Source: Acidobacteriota bacterium (lineage in GTDB: Bacteria > Acidobacteriota > Thermoanaerobaculia > Multivoradales > Multivoraceae). Taken from it: DNA of 64,000 nt. Where the stretch lies: NCBI GenBank assembly GCA_028875725.1, contig JAPPCR010000007.1, positions 1 through 64,000 on the forward strand. The letters run 5' to 3'. Every line of letters begins with the position of its first letter. The stretch's first letter is position 1. Below the pieces are notes generated by a model, which was not told the DNA's origin, ran no database searches, and worked only from the letters and a program-made list of their open reading frames with translations. Below are positions 17,907-27,880 of the stretch, in pieces. A program made the translations under genes and the position numbers.

Positions 17907-18857
17907 ATGTTCACCAACTCTCTCAAGACGACCCCGATCGCGGCCATGAGCATTCTCGCTCTCGGCGCCGGCTTCCTTGCCTGCGCCCCAGCCGAGGAGG
18001 AAGCGGCGGAAGAAGCACCGGAAGAAGCGCCCGCCGTGCGGGAGGTGCCGGCGCCAGTCGGCGAGATCGTCGTCATCCGGGGAGACAGTCGCGAGTTCCA
18101 TGAACTCACTCCGGGAAACCCCACGCTGATGGTGGCGACGGAGGTCGGCGATCCCAACGCGATCGGCACGGTGGCGGGCACCACGGCGATGAGCAACGTC
18201 ATCGCGCGCTACGAGAACTACCTCCTCGAGGACTGGGTCTACACCTACGACGAGTACATCTACGGCCTCGAAGGTGGAGTCCTGACGCTCGAAACGGAGG
18301 ACGACGTGTTCGAGGTCGGTCCGGGTGACGGTCTGTGGATCCCCAGGGGCACTGTGGCCAAGAGGCTCGAAGCCGGCGAAATGGCTCCGAACCTCGTCGC
18401 CGTCTATCCGGTCGACTGGCGGCCCGCGGACGAGAACTGGTCGATGGAGGGCGAGCCGGAGCCGGTCGTCTTCGTCGCGGCCGCCGACCGTCAGATCGTC
18501 GAGTTCGGACCGGGCATCTACACCGGTTCCGATGTCGGGCCGGCCAGCGCGCCGGGGGTGGTCGCGGTCAGCGACATACTGCACTGCGCGGTCACGGTCC
18601 TGGACAACTTCGATACTCAGGCACAGCGCCCGATGATGTTCGACGAGTACCTCTACGTCCTCGAGGGAAGCCTGACGATCCTCTCCGGAGAGGACGCCCA
18701 CGAACTCGGCCCCGGCGACGCCATCTGGATGCCCAAGGGCGTGATGGTGCAATATCAGTCCGAACAGTCGACCCTGATGGCGATGATCTACCCCGCCAAC
18801 TGGCAGGAACAGATGGCCGCGGCGCAGGAGGCCGCAGGAGGCGAGGAAGCCGAGTAG
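17907..18857 (+). CDS. bicupin lipoprotein (EutQ-like cupins)
   Basis: 316 residues from the ATG at 17907, which follows AAGGGGAG. A lipobox (GFLAC) ends the signal sequence, then an acidic Glu/Ala linker of ~30 residues. Two cupin domains follow: the first around DEYIYGLEGGVLTLE with GPGDGLWIPRG, the second around DEYLYVLEGSLTILSG with GPGDAIWMPKG. The pattern resembles the ethanolamine-utilisation EutQ cupin. Classical cupin metal His ligands are mostly replaced by Asp/Glu/Tyr here, so metal binding is uncertain. It is anchored in the periplasm and may bind a small polar ligand. The adjacent sulfatase-TPR gene is divergent. The reverse-strand frame of similar length over it is a shadow. Confidence 0.8.
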   Translation: MFTNSLKTTPIAAMSILALGAGFLACAPAEEEAAEEAPEEAPAVREVPAPVGEIVVIRGDSREFHELTPGNPTLMVATEVGDPNAIGTVAGTTAMSNVIARYENYLLEDWVYTYDEYIYGLEGGVLTLETEDDVFEVGPGDGLWIPRGTVAKRLEAGEMAPNLVAVYPVDWRPADENWSMEGEPEPVVFVAAADRQIVEFGPGIYTGSDVGPASAPGVVAVSDILHCAVTVLDNFDTQAQRPMMFDEYLYVLEGSLTILSGEDAHELGPGDAIWMPKGVMVQYQSEQSTLMAMIYPANWQEQMAAAQEAAGGEEAE

Positions 18858-18978
18858 CGACATCGCCCGCCGCACCGCGAAGGCAGGACGCAAGCGCGCC
18901 TCCTGAGGGAATTCCGCCTAGAATGTGCGCCGCGCGCGGGCCGCTGTCCGCTTCCCAAGACCCTGGCAAGGAGCCGAG

Positions 18979-21159
18979 ATGAGGAATCGCATTCAGTTCT
19001 GTTCGTTCCTGCCCCTTCTGACGCTGGCCGCCGCATCGCTGCAGGCCGAGGAGTGGACCTCCTGGCGGGGGCCCTACCAGAACGGCTATTCGCCCCAGAC
19101 AGGCCTGATCGACACCTGGAGCCCGGAGGGCGAGAACCTGGTCTGGCGGCAGGACTTCATCGCCCGCTCGACACCGGTCGTGATGGGCGGGCGGGTGTTC
19201 GTCAACGGCCGCGCCGGCACGGGAGTCCACGAGCAGGCAGTGATCGCGGCGTTCGACGCCGGTACCGGCGAACCGCTGTGGGAGAACCGCTACAACCTCT
19301 ACCTGACGACCGTCGCGATGAACCGAGTCGGGTGGGCCTCGCTCACCGGCGACCCCGAGACCGGCTACACCTACGCCCAGCTCGTCAGCGGCCTCTTCCT
19401 CTGCCACGACCGCGACGGCAACCTGGTCTGGTCCCGGTCACTGAAGGAAGAACACGGACGCTTCGAAGGCTACGGCGGCAGGACCGCGTCCCCCGTGATC
19501 GACGAAGACCTGATCATCGTCAACATGAACAACGGGAGCTGGGGCAACCAGGGCATCCCCCGGCATCGCTACTACGCCTTCGACAAGCGAACCGGCGCAG
19601 TGCAGTGGATGTCGACGCCGGGAGGCACCATCTACGACCGGAACACGCAATCGATCCCGATCGTGACCGTGATCAACAACCAGCGTCTGCTGATCACCGG
19701 CAACGCCGATGGGCACATCTACGCCCTGCAGGCCCGAACCGGCAAGAAGGTCTGGGGGTTCAACCTCTCGAAACGGGGAATCAACTCCTCGCCAGTGGTC
19801 GACGACCAAGGCAGGGTCTTCATCTCGCACAGTGAGGAGAACATCGACGAGGGCACCCTCGGCCGCGTCCTCGCGATCGACGGCACGCTGAGCGGCGACA
19901 TCACGAACACCGGCGAACTGTGGCGGTGGAACCGGAACAAGGCCGGGTTCCCGTCGCCAACCATCCACGATGGCCGCCTCTACGTGGTGAACAACTCCGG
20001 CAACCTCGCCGCGGTCGACACGGAAACCGGCGAGGTCTTCTGGGAACTCAGCATCGGCACGGTCGGCAAGGCGTCGCCGGTATGGGCCGACGGCAAGATC
20101 TACGCCGGCGAGACGAACGGCCACTTCGCGATCGTCCAGCCCGGAGACACGAGCGCCGAGATTCTCGCCCGGCACCAACTGAAGGTGCCGGACGGCCGCT
20201 ACGCCGAGCTCTACGGCTCGGCTGCCATCGCCTACGGCCGCATCTACTTCACCACGGAGGAAGGGGTCTACTGCCTGGGCGACAAGGACGCGCCGTTCGA
20301 GGTCACGGCTTCCCCGCTGCCGAGCCGCGGCGATGAGGGCGAAGCCGAAGGGCCGCCGGCGACCCTGCTCGTGGTGCCGGCCGAAGTCAGGGCCAACCCC
20401 GGCGAGAGCCACGACTTCGAGGTGTTGGCATTCGACGCCCTCGGCCGGCCGCTGGGCGCGGTAGAAGCCGACTGGTCGCTCAAGGGGATCGAGGCGGATC
20501 TTACGGGCAGCACCCTTCGGTTCGCCGACGACGCGGGCTTCCAAGCCGGCGCCCTGGTGGCAAGCAGTGGCGGGCTCGAAGCCGAAGCCCGCATCCGTGT
20601 CTTCCCGCCCCTGCCCTGGACGGAGGACTTCTCCGGCGGCAAGCAGGGCTACTGGATCGGCGGCGGCCGGTACGACATCGCCGAGGAAGACGGCCAGACG
20701 ATCCTGGTCAAGCCGGTCGCCGAGCGCGGCCTGCTGCGCTCGCCGCTCCTGCTCGGACCGCCCTCCTTGGGGAACTACACGATTCAGGCCGATGTCCGCA
20801 ACTCGCAAAAGGGTCGGCGCCGCTCCGACTCGGGCCTGATCAACTCCGGCTACATCCTCGACATGATGGGCATCCACCAGCGCCTCCAGATCCGCTCCTG
20901 GTCGGCCCAGCTACGGGTCGAGCAGAAGGCCGACTACGAGTTCGAGATGGACCGCTGGTACACGATGAAGCTGCAGGTCGAAGCAGACGGCGACACGGCC
21001 TCGATCCGGGGCAAGGTATGGCCGCGCGACGAGGAGGAACCGGCCGAGTGGACCATCACGGCCGAGGATCCGCACCCGATCCGGAACGGCTCGCCGGGTC
21101 TTCTCGGCTACTCGCCGTCCGTCGTCTCCTACGACAACGTTCGGATCACCAGCAACTGA
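18979..21159 (+). CDS. secreted PQQ-like beta-propeller protein with C-terminal laminin-G-like domain
   Basis: 726 residues from the ATG at 18979, 5 bases after AAGGAG; an in-frame ATG at 18925 has no such box. A signal peptide ends near SLQAEE. Residues ~25-450 are a propeller that begins TSWRGPYQNGYSP and has blades such as YAFDKRTGAVQW, YALQARTGKKVWG and AAVDTETGEVFWE. An Ig-like segment follows (ATLLVVPAEVRANPGE). The last ~190 residues, from PLPWTEDFSG, resemble a concanavalin/laminin-G-type sandwich of the 3-keto-disaccharide hydrolase (DUF1080) sort. It is the first gene of the plus-strand sugar operon and may bind or process oligosaccharide in the periplasm. Substrate unknown. Confidence 0.8.
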   Translation: MRNRIQFCSFLPLLTLAAASLQAEEWTSWRGPYQNGYSPQTGLIDTWSPEGENLVWRQDFIARSTPVVMGGRVFVNGRAGTGVHEQAVIAAFDAGTGEPLWENRYNLYLTTVAMNRVGWASLTGDPETGYTYAQLVSGLFLCHDRDGNLVWSRSLKEEHGRFEGYGGRTASPVIDEDLIIVNMNNGSWGNQGIPRHRYYAFDKRTGAVQWMSTPGGTIYDRNTQSIPIVTVINNQRLLITGNADGHIYALQARTGKKVWGFNLSKRGINSSPVVDDQGRVFISHSEENIDEGTLGRVLAIDGTLSGDITNTGELWRWNRNKAGFPSPTIHDGRLYVVNNSGNLAAVDTETGEVFWELSIGTVGKASPVWADGKIYAGETNGHFAIVQPGDTSAEILARHQLKVPDGRYAELYGSAAIAYGRIYFTTEEGVYCLGDKDAPFEVTASPLPSRGDEGEAEGPPATLLVVPAEVRANPGESHDFEVLAFDALGRPLGAVEADWSLKGIEADLTGSTLRFADDAGFQAGALVASSGGLEAEARIRVFPPLPWTEDFSGGKQGYWIGGGRYDIAEEDGQTILVKPVAERGLLRSPLLLGPPSLGNYTIQADVRNSQKGRRRSDSGLINSGYILDMMGIHQRLQIRSWSAQLRVEQKADYEFEMDRWYTMKLQVEADGDTASIRGKVWPRDEEEPAEWTITAEDPHPIRNGSPGLLGYSPSVVSYDNVRITSN

Positions 21160-21229
21160 GCACCTGACGCGCAACCGATGGGCACAGCCAAGAGGGCAAG
21201 ACGTATCCACTGAACCCGAGGAGCAGAGC

Positions 21230-22675
21230 ATGAAAAAGGGGACCGTTGTAGCAGCGTTCCTGATCTCGACCGGAGCCGCTGCGGCGCTGGCGGAAGACCC
21301 GCCGGCCATGTTCGGTCTGACCCCTTCGCGCAACATGGTGTCAACCGAGACCGGGGTCCCGACGGACTGGGACATCCTGTCCGGCAAGAACATCAAGTGG
21401 AAGCAGAAGCTCGGCTCCCAGACCTATGCCGGGCCCATCATCTACGACGGCAAGGTCTTCGTCGGCACGAACAACGAGGGCGAACGCCGTCCCGGCATCG
21501 CCGGCGACAAGGGGATTCTCATCGCCTTCCGCGAGAGCGACGGCGAGCTGCTCTGGCAGGCCACGCACGACAAGCTGCCGGCCGGGCGGGTCAACGACTG
21601 GCCGCTTCAGGGCATCTGCTCGACCCCCTACATCGAGGACGGCGTCGCCTACTACGTCTCCAACCGGGGGGAGTTCGTGGCGGTCGATGTCGACGGCTTC
21701 GCGGACGGCAACGATGGCATGCAGGACGAGCAGTACGGCCACGAAATGGACGCCGACATCCTCTGGATCTACGACACGATCGCCGAACTCGACGTCTTCC
21801 CTCACAACCTCGCCGCCGGCTCGCCCCTGGTGGTCGGCGACGTCGTCGTCGCGACCACAGGCCAGGGCGTCGACGAGGGGCACATCAACATCCCCTCTCC
21901 GCTCGGTCCGAGCTTCGTGGCGCTGAACAAGCACACCGGCGAACTGGTGTGGGAGAGCGCCCACCCGGGCGAGAGCATCCTCCACGGGACCTGGTCCAAT
22001 CCTGCAGCCGGCGCCGCCGGCGGGCGCGAGCAGATCGTCATCCCGGGCGGCGAGGGTGTCGTCTACTCCTTCGCGCCGGACACAGGTGAACTCATCTGGA
22101 CCTTCGACACGAACCCCAAGGACTCGGTGTGGGTACTCGGCGGCAAGGGCACCCGGAACAACATCATCTCCACCCCGGTCTTCCACCACGACGTCGTCTA
22201 CATCGGCGTCGGCCAGGATCCGGAGCACGGCGAGGGTCCCGGACACTTCTACAAGATCGACGCCTCCGGAACCGGCGACATCACGGAGACGGGCACGATC
22301 TGGCACGTCGGCGGTGAGGACTTCCAGCGAACGATGTCGACCGCGGCCGTTCACGACGGCCTCGTCTACATCGCCGACCTCTCGGGCCACGTCTACTGCT
22401 TCGACGAGGAGACCGGCGAGCTCCAGTGGATGCACCACACCTACGCGGCGATCTGGGGTTCGACCTTCGTCGTCGACGGCAAGATCTACATCGGCGACGA
22501 GGACGGCGAGGTCGCGATCCTCGCGACCGGTCGCGAAGAGAACCTGATCAACGAGGTGTTCATGGAGGGGGCGGTCTACACGACACCTTTCGCCAAGGAC
22601 GGCGTCCTCTACGTGGCGACCCGCTCGGAGCTGTACGCGATCGAAGAAGGGGCCCAGTTGGCGTCGGCCGAGTAG
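21230..22675 (+). CDS. secreted PQQ-like beta-propeller protein
   Basis: 481 residues from an ATG behind GAGGAG. A signal peptide ends at AALAED. The remainder is a single eight-bladed-type PQQ-like propeller: IIYDGKVFVGTNNEGE, LIAFRESDGELLWQ, FVALNKHTGELVWE, YSFAPDTGELIWTF and YCFDEETGELQWM. It shares no extra domain with the preceding propeller gene and lies 70 bases after it, so the two are probably co-expressed. Proteins of this type occur with glycoside-processing genes; binding of PQQ itself is not implied. It leads into the Gfo/Idh gene after a short gap. Confidence 0.8.
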   Translation: MKKGTVVAAFLISTGAAAALAEDPPAMFGLTPSRNMVSTETGVPTDWDILSGKNIKWKQKLGSQTYAGPIIYDGKVFVGTNNEGERRPGIAGDKGILIAFRESDGELLWQATHDKLPAGRVNDWPLQGICSTPYIEDGVAYYVSNRGEFVAVDVDGFADGNDGMQDEQYGHEMDADILWIYDTIAELDVFPHNLAAGSPLVVGDVVVATTGQGVDEGHINIPSPLGPSFVALNKHTGELVWESAHPGESILHGTWSNPAAGAAGGREQIVIPGGEGVVYSFAPDTGELIWTFDTNPKDSVWVLGGKGTRNNIISTPVFHHDVVYIGVGQDPEHGEGPGHFYKIDASGTGDITETGTIWHVGGEDFQRTMSTAAVHDGLVYIADLSGHVYCFDEETGELQWMHHTYAAIWGSTFVVDGKIYIGDEDGEVAILATGREENLINEVFMEGAVYTTPFAKDGVLYVATRSELYAIEEGAQLASAE

Positions 22676-22733
22676 CGCCAAACGCGCCTTCCTTTGCGGT
22701 ACGCTCCCGGATCGCACGAACAGGGAGCGCGCG

Positions 22734-23909
22734 ATGGAACGGAGAATCCGCATGGGCATGGTCGGCGGCGGCCAGGGCGCCTTCATCGGCGCCGTCCACC
22801 GCATGGCGGCCGGCCTGGACGGCCTGATCGAACTCGTCTGCGGCGCCTTCAGCTCGGACCCCGAACGCTCCAGGGCCTCCGGCGCAGACCTGTTCCTGCC
22901 GCCCGAACGGTGTTACGGCACGTACCAGGAGATGATGGCGGGCGAGGCAGCCCGGGACCCGGCCGAACGGATGGACTTCGTCTCCATCGTCACCCCGAAC
23001 CACATGCACTTCCCGGTCGCCAGGGCGGCGCTCGAAGCCGGCTTCCACGTGATGAGCGACAAGCCGATGACGAAATCGGCGGCCGAGGCCGAAGCCCTGG
23101 TCGAGCTCGTCGAGCGGACCGGTCTGGTCTTCGGCCTGACCCACAACTACACCGGCTACCCGATGGTCAAGGAGGCCCGTCACCGCGTCCGCAGCGGGCA
23201 GCTCGGCAGGATCCGCAAGATCGTCGTCGAGTACCCCCAGGGCTGGCTCGCCACCCGGCTCGAGTCGGAGGGTCAGAAGCAGGCGGACTGGCGGACGGAC
23301 CCGGAACGGGCGGGGATCTCCTGCTGCATCGGCGACATCGGGACGCACGCCGAGAACCTGGCCGAGGCGATCACCGGGTTGCGGATCGAGTCGCTCTGCG
23401 CCGACCTGACGACTTTCGTCGACGGCCGCCTGCTGGAGGACGACGGCAACGTGCTGCTCCGCTTCGACAACGGAGCCCGGGGGGTCCTCTATGCCTCCCA
23501 GATCTCGATCGACGAGGAGAACGCCCTGGCGATCCGCGTCTACGGCGAGCTGGGCGGCCTGGAGTGGTACCAGGAGGAACCGAACACCCTGGTCCTCAAG
23601 TGGCTCGACCGGCCACGCGAGGTGCTGCGCACATCGAGCCAGGGGCTCTCAGACGACGCGGCGGCACACACCAGATTGCCGGCCGGCCATCCCGAGGGCT
23701 TCCTCGAGGCCTTCGCCAACCTCTACCGGAACTTCGCGCAGACGCTCGACTGCCGCCGTCGCGGCGTCGAGCCCGGCGCGACGATGCTCGACTTCCCCAC
23801 CGTGTACGACGGCCTGCGCGGAATGCAGTTCATCGAGACCGTCGTCGCAAGCAGCTGTTGCGACCAGAAGTGGCTCAGCATGCCGGCCTCACGCGGCAGT
23901 AACCCGTAG
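22734..23909 (+). CDS. Gfo/Idh/MocA-family oxidoreductase
   Basis: 391 residues from an ATG in CGCGCGATG context. The Rossmann fold shows [16 protein letters not shown], and [10 protein letters not shown] precedes the family's EKP-type motif, here SDKPMT. The C-terminal alpha/beta domain has [15 protein letters not shown], the region holding the catalytic His of the family. These are NAD(P)-dependent sugar or inositol dehydrogenases of the cytoplasm. Its neighbours (a TIM-barrel isomerase/epimerase and xylose isomerase and kinase) suggest oxidation or epimerisation of a sugar entering the xylose route. It ends 10 bases before the next start. Confidence 0.85.
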   Translation: MERRIRMGMVGGGQGAFIGAVHRMAAGLDGLIELVCGAFSSDPERSRASGADLFLPPERCYGTYQEMMAGEAARDPAERMDFVSIVTPNHMHFPVARAALEAGFHVMSDKPMTKSAAEAEALVELVERTGLVFGLTHNYTGYPMVKEARHRVRSGQLGRIRKIVVEYPQGWLATRLESEGQKQADWRTDPERAGISCCIGDIGTHAENLAEAITGLRIESLCADLTTFVDGRLLEDDGNVLLRFDNGARGVLYASQISIDEENALAIRVYGELGGLEWYQEEPNTLVLKWLDRPREVLRTSSQGLSDDAAAHTRLPAGHPEGFLEAFANLYRNFAQTLDCRRRGVEPGATMLDFPTVYDGLRGMQFIETVVASSCCDQKWLSMPASRGSNP

Positions 23910-23919
23910 GAGACGCACC

Positions 23920-24915
23920 GTGGCCCGACCCGTTACCCTGTTCACCGGCCAGTGGGCCGACCTGCCCGTCGCCGAGCTCTGCCCCCTGGCGCGAGACCTC
24001 GGTTATGACGGCGTGGAACTCGCCTGCTGGGGTGATCATGTGGAGGTCGATCGCTGCGATCGAGCCTACGCGTCTTCCCGACGTGAGTTGCTCGCCTCGA
24101 ACGATCTCGAGCTCCACGCGATCAGCAACCATTTGGTCGGCCAGGCGGTCTGCGACCGGATCGACGCCCGCCACGAGGCGATCCTGCCTCCCCACGTCTG
24201 GGGCGACGGCGATCCGGAAGACGTTCGCAAGCGCGCCGCCGACGAGATGATCCGTACCGGGGAAGCCGCGAAGGCCCTGGGGCTCTCGGTCGTCAACGGC
24301 TTCACCGGCAGCCCGATCTGGCACCTGCTCTACTCCTTCCCGCCGGTGCCGCCTTCGATGATCGACGACGGCTTTGCCAACTTCGCGGCCCGCTGGACGC
24401 CGATCCTCGACGCCTACCGGGAGCTCGGCGTGCGCTTCGGCCTGGAGGTCCACCCGACCGAGATCGCCTTCGACACGGTGAGCGCCGAGCGCGCAATCGA
24501 GGCTCTGGGCGGCCACCCCGCGTTCGGTTTCAACTACGACCCGAGTCATCTCGGCTATCAGGGCGTCGACTACGTGGACTTCATCCGCCGTTTCAGCGAC
24601 CGGATCTTCCACGTCCACATCAAGGACGCCTGGTGGTCGGACCAGCCGAAACCGTGCGGCGTCTTTGGCGGCCACACGAACTTTGGCGACCACCGCCGGT
24701 TCTGGGACTTCCGGTCGCCAGGCCGCGGCTCGGTCGACTTCGAGGAGATCATCCGGGCACTGAACGACATCGGCTACGCCGGTCCGCTCTCGGTCGAGTG
24801 GGAGGACTCCGGCATGGACCGCGAGCACGGCGCCGCCGAAGCGGCCGAGTTCGTCAGGGCGCTCGACTTCGCCCCCTCCGAGATCGCCTTCGACGCCGCC
24901 TTCGAAGACAACTGA
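23920..24915 (+). CDS. sugar phosphate isomerase/epimerase (xylose isomerase-like TIM barrel)
   Basis: 331 residues from a GTG at 23920, 7 bases after AGGAG; the longer frame reaching back to 23491 is overlap with the Gfo/Idh gene. The fold is an AP-endonuclease-2/xylose-isomerase-like TIM barrel, with metal-ligand candidates in [29 protein letters not shown] and LSVEWEDSG. Paired Gfo/Idh and isomerase/epimerase genes are a recurring bacterial module for converting rare sugars or keto-sugars. The substrate is unknown. The next gene, xylA, starts 23 bases downstream. Confidence 0.85.
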   Translation: MARPVTLFTGQWADLPVAELCPLARDLGYDGVELACWGDHVEVDRCDRAYASSRRELLASNDLELHAISNHLVGQAVCDRIDARHEAILPPHVWGDGDPEDVRKRAADEMIRTGEAAKALGLSVVNGFTGSPIWHLLYSFPPVPPSMIDDGFANFAARWTPILDAYRELGVRFGLEVHPTEIAFDTVSAERAIEALGGHPAFGFNYDPSHLGYQGVDYVDFIRRFSDRIFHVHIKDAWWSDQPKPCGVFGGHTNFGDHRRFWDFRSPGRGSVDFEEIIRALNDIGYAGPLSVEWEDSGMDREHGAAEAAEFVRALDFAPSEIAFDAAFEDN

Positions 24916-24938
24916 CGAAACGCGGAGCGAGCCCCGAG

Positions 24939-26282
24939 ATGACGCCCTTCTTCCCCGAGGTCACCAAGCCGATCCCCTTCCACGGGCCGGACAGCCACGA
25001 ACCGCTGGCGTTCAAGTACTACGACCGCGACCGGAAGGTCGGCAACCGGACGATGGAGCGGCACCTGAAGTTCGCCGTCGCCTACTGGCACACCTTCAAG
25101 GGCGGCGGCCAGGACCCCTTCGGGCCGGATCCCGTGTACGACCGGCCCTGGAACCACGCGCCGACGGAGATCGAGGTCGCCGTCCGCACCCTGAACGCGG
25201 CGTTCGAGTTCTTCACCAAGCTCGGCGTGCGCTACTACTGCTTCCACGACCGGGACATCGCCCCGGAAGGCCGGTCGATCGCCGAGAGCAACGAGTACCT
25301 CGAGGAGATCGTCCAACTCGCCAGGATCCGGCAGCGGGAGACCGGCGTCAAGCTGCTCTGGGGCACCGCCAACCTGTTCGGCCACCCGCGCTACACGCAC
25401 GGCGCGGCGACCAACCCCGACCCCCGCGTCTTCGCCCACGCCGCCGCCCAGGTGCGCCGCGCGATCGACGCGACGATCGCACTCGGAGGCACTGGTTACG
25501 TGTTCTGGGGCGGCCGCGAGGGCTACACGTCCCTGATCAATACGGACATGCGCCGCGAGCGCGAGCAGATGGCCGCCTTCCTGCGGCTCGCCGTCGACTA
25601 CGCGCGCCGCCAGGGCTTCAAGGGCAAGTTCTTTCTCGAACCCAAGGCGAAGGAGCCGTCGGTCCACCAGTACGACTTCGACTGCGGCCACTGCCTGAAC
25701 TTCCTGCGCGAGTTCGACCTGACGGACGACTTCCTGCTGAATGTCGAGGCGAACCACGCGACCCTGGCCACCCATTCGTTCGAGCACGAGCTGGCGACGG
25801 CGGCGGGGGCCCGCATGCTCGGCAGCGTCGACATCAACCGCGGCCTCGAGGGCGTCGGCTGGGACACGGACAACTTCGCGATGAGCCTGCGCGAGTGCGT
25901 CCTGGCGCTGCTCATCATCCGCGGCCAGGGGGGGCTCCGCTGGGGCGGCCTGAACTTCGACGCCAAGGTCCGGCGGGGATCGTTCGACACGGTCGATCTG
26001 TTCTACGCCCACGTCGCCTCGATGGACATCTTCGCCAGGGCGCTGCTGATCGTCGAGCGCATCCGGAAGGACGGCGTGCTCGGCTTGGCCGGCAAGCGAA
26101 TCCGCCAGCGCTACGCCGGCTACCGCCGCGGCCTGGGACGCAAGGCGCTCGCCGGCGACACGACCCTCGAGGAGCTCGAGCAGTGGGCCGGCAGCCTCGG
26201 CGAGCCGCCCAAGACGAGCGGCCGCCAGGAAGAGCTCGAGAGCATCCTGAACGACTACCTGTACAGCACACGCATCGAGTGA
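24939..26282 (+). CDS. xylA: xylose isomerase
   Basis: 447 residues from the ATG at 24939, close to the family length (about 440). It converts D-xylose to D-xylulose in the cytoplasm, using two divalent metals. Catalytic and metal motifs are intact: YYCFHDRDIAPEG with the catalytic His/Asp pair, WGGREGY, the FLEPKAKEPSVHQYD block, and VEANHATLATHSFEHEL. SVDINRG and WDTDNF follow. It overlaps the kinase gene by 4 bases (GTGA), which argues for coupled translation and a shared pathway. No XylR-type regulator or xylose transporter is seen in the window. Confidence 0.95.
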   Translation: MTPFFPEVTKPIPFHGPDSHEPLAFKYYDRDRKVGNRTMERHLKFAVAYWHTFKGGGQDPFGPDPVYDRPWNHAPTEIEVAVRTLNAAFEFFTKLGVRYYCFHDRDIAPEGRSIAESNEYLEEIVQLARIRQRETGVKLLWGTANLFGHPRYTHGAATNPDPRVFAHAAAQVRRAIDATIALGGTGYVFWGGREGYTSLINTDMRREREQMAAFLRLAVDYARRQGFKGKFFLEPKAKEPSVHQYDFDCGHCLNFLREFDLTDDFLLNVEANHATLATHSFEHELATAAGARMLGSVDINRGLEGVGWDTDNFAMSLRECVLALLIIRGQGGLRWGGLNFDAKVRRGSFDTVDLFYAHVASMDIFARALLIVERIRKDGVLGLAGKRIRQRYAGYRRGLGRKALAGDTTLEELEQWAGSLGEPPKTSGRQEELESILNDYLYSTRIE

Positions 26283-27880
26283 GCGGCGGCGCCTTCTACC
26301 TCGGGATCGACGTCGGCACCCAGAGCCTGACCGCCATCATGGTGGAGGCGCCGAAGCCGGATGGCGATGGCGAGGATCGCGCGGAAGGCATCGTCTGCCG
26401 CGTTGGAGTCCACTACGACTCGGAACTGCCGGCGTACGGTACCGTCAACGGCCAGCTTCCGAACGATGATCCGACGGTCGGCCGGGTACCGCCGTGCATG
26501 TGGCTCGACGCCCTGGATCTGGCGTTCGAGAAGCTGGGTGCCGAGGCCTGCCGCGATATCCGCGGCGTATCGGTGTCCGGCCAGCAGCACGGTTCCGTCT
26601 ACCTCCGACCAGGCGCAGAGGTTGTCCTTCAGTCTCTGACCGCGGACCGAAGGCTCGGCGAACAGATCGAGTCCGTCCTGTCCCGCGTCGAAGCACCGAT
26701 CTGGACCGACTCCTCGACCGCGCGCGAGTGCGCTGATATCCGGCACGCACTCGGCGGCGCCGCCGCAACCGCCGAACTGACCGGCAGCGACACCTTCGAG
26801 CGCTTCACCGGCCCCCAGATCCGTCGTTTCGCCCGGACCGAGCCGGAAGCATGGGCCGACACAGCTCATGTCTGCCTGGTCAGTTCCTTCGTCACGTCCG
26901 TACTGGCCGGCAGGCTCGCGCCGATCGACCACGGCGATGGCTCGGGCATGAACCTGCTCGACATCCGGCGGCTTCAATGGTCCGAGGCCGCGATGACTGC
27001 GACGGCCGAAGGTCTCGACCGCAGGCTGGCCCCGCCCTGTCCGCCGTGGACGATCGTCGGGAACGTCGCCCCCTACTTCGTCTCCAGATACGGCATCCCG
27101 GCCGACGCCCAGGTCGTCGCCGGCTCGGGCGACAATCCCTGCTCCCTGGTCGGCGTCGGCGTTCGCGAACCGGGCGAAGCGGTCCTCAGTCTGGGCACGA
27201 GCGACACGTACTTCGGGCTTCTGAAAGCCGTCGCCGTCGACCCGGATGCCAACGGCCATGTGTTCATCGCACCGAACGGTCACCCGATGAGCCTGGTCTG
27301 TTTCCGCAATGGTTCCCTGGCGCGCGAGGCGGTGCGGGACCGGTACGGCCTGGATTGGCCGGGCTTCGACGCCGCGCTGCGGGCAACGCCGCCGGGGAAC
27401 GATGGGCTGATGATGCTGCCCTGGTTCGAGCCCGAGATCGTGCCGCGCGTGGCGTCGCCCCGCGTCGTCCGGCTGGGCGGACTAACCGACGGGCCCGAAC
27501 ATGCCGCCCGGAACTGCCGGGCAGTGGTCGAAGGCCAGTTCCTGGCGATGCGCCTCAACTCCGAGTGGATGGCGACCCGGCCGACGAGGATCGTCGCCAC
27601 CGGCGGCGGCTCGCGGAACCGTGAACTCCTGCAGATCGCCGCCGACGTTCTCGGCTGTCGCGTCGAGAGCCTCGAGGTATCGGACGGCGCCGCCCTCGGC
27701 GCCGCCCTGCGCGCCACCGGTCGGCGACCGTGCCCGCTGCCGCCCGCGGGCGAACCCGGTCCCTCGGCCGAGCCCCGGCCGGAAGCGGCGGCGATCCATG
27801 ACGCGATGCTGCCCCGGTATGCCGAGGCCCAGCGCCGGGCCCTGAACCCCGCTACTCGAGCGCCCCGTAGAGTTCCCTGA
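26279..27880 (+). CDS. xylB: xylulokinase (FGGY family)
   Basis: 533 residues from the GTG at 26279, somewhat longer than E. coli XylB (about 484). It phosphorylates D-xylulose to xylulose 5-phosphate. The FGGY signatures are present: N-terminal YLGIDVGTQSLTAIMVE, SVSGQQHGSVYL, IWTDSSTA, the ATPase motif VLSLGTSDTYFG, and C-terminal VATGGGSRNRELLQIAADVLG. The start overlaps the xylA stop, and the 3' end overlaps the convergent DUF3014 gene by 29 bases. The assignment to xylulose rests on the xylA partner; other FGGY pentulose kinases cannot be excluded from sequence alone. Confidence 0.9.
   Translation: MSGGAFYLGIDVGTQSLTAIMVEAPKPDGDGEDRAEGIVCRVGVHYDSELPAYGTVNGQLPNDDPTVGRVPPCMWLDALDLAFEKLGAEACRDIRGVSVSGQQHGSVYLRPGAEVVLQSLTADRRLGEQIESVLSRVEAPIWTDSSTARECADIRHALGGAAATAELTGSDTFERFTGPQIRRFARTEPEAWADTAHVCLVSSFVTSVLAGRLAPIDHGDGSGMNLLDIRRLQWSEAAMTATAEGLDRRLAPPCPPWTIVGNVAPYFVSRYGIPADAQVVAGSGDNPCSLVGVGVREPGEAVLSLGTSDTYFGLLKAVAVDPDANGHVFIAPNGHPMSLVCFRNGSLAREAVRDRYGLDWPGFDAALRATPPGNDGLMMLPWFEPEIVPRVASPRVVRLGGLTDGPEHAARNCRAVVEGQFLAMRLNSEWMATRPTRIVATGGGSRNRELLQIAADVLGCRVESLEVSDGAALGAALRATGRRPCPLPPAGEPGPSAEPRPEAAAIHDAMLPRYAEAQRRALNPATRAPRRVP

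Noticed and set aside
17865..18893. Minus-strand frame of 342 codons over the bicupin gene
   Set aside because: The plus-strand gene has RBS, lipobox and two cupins; the reverse frame has no recognised feature.
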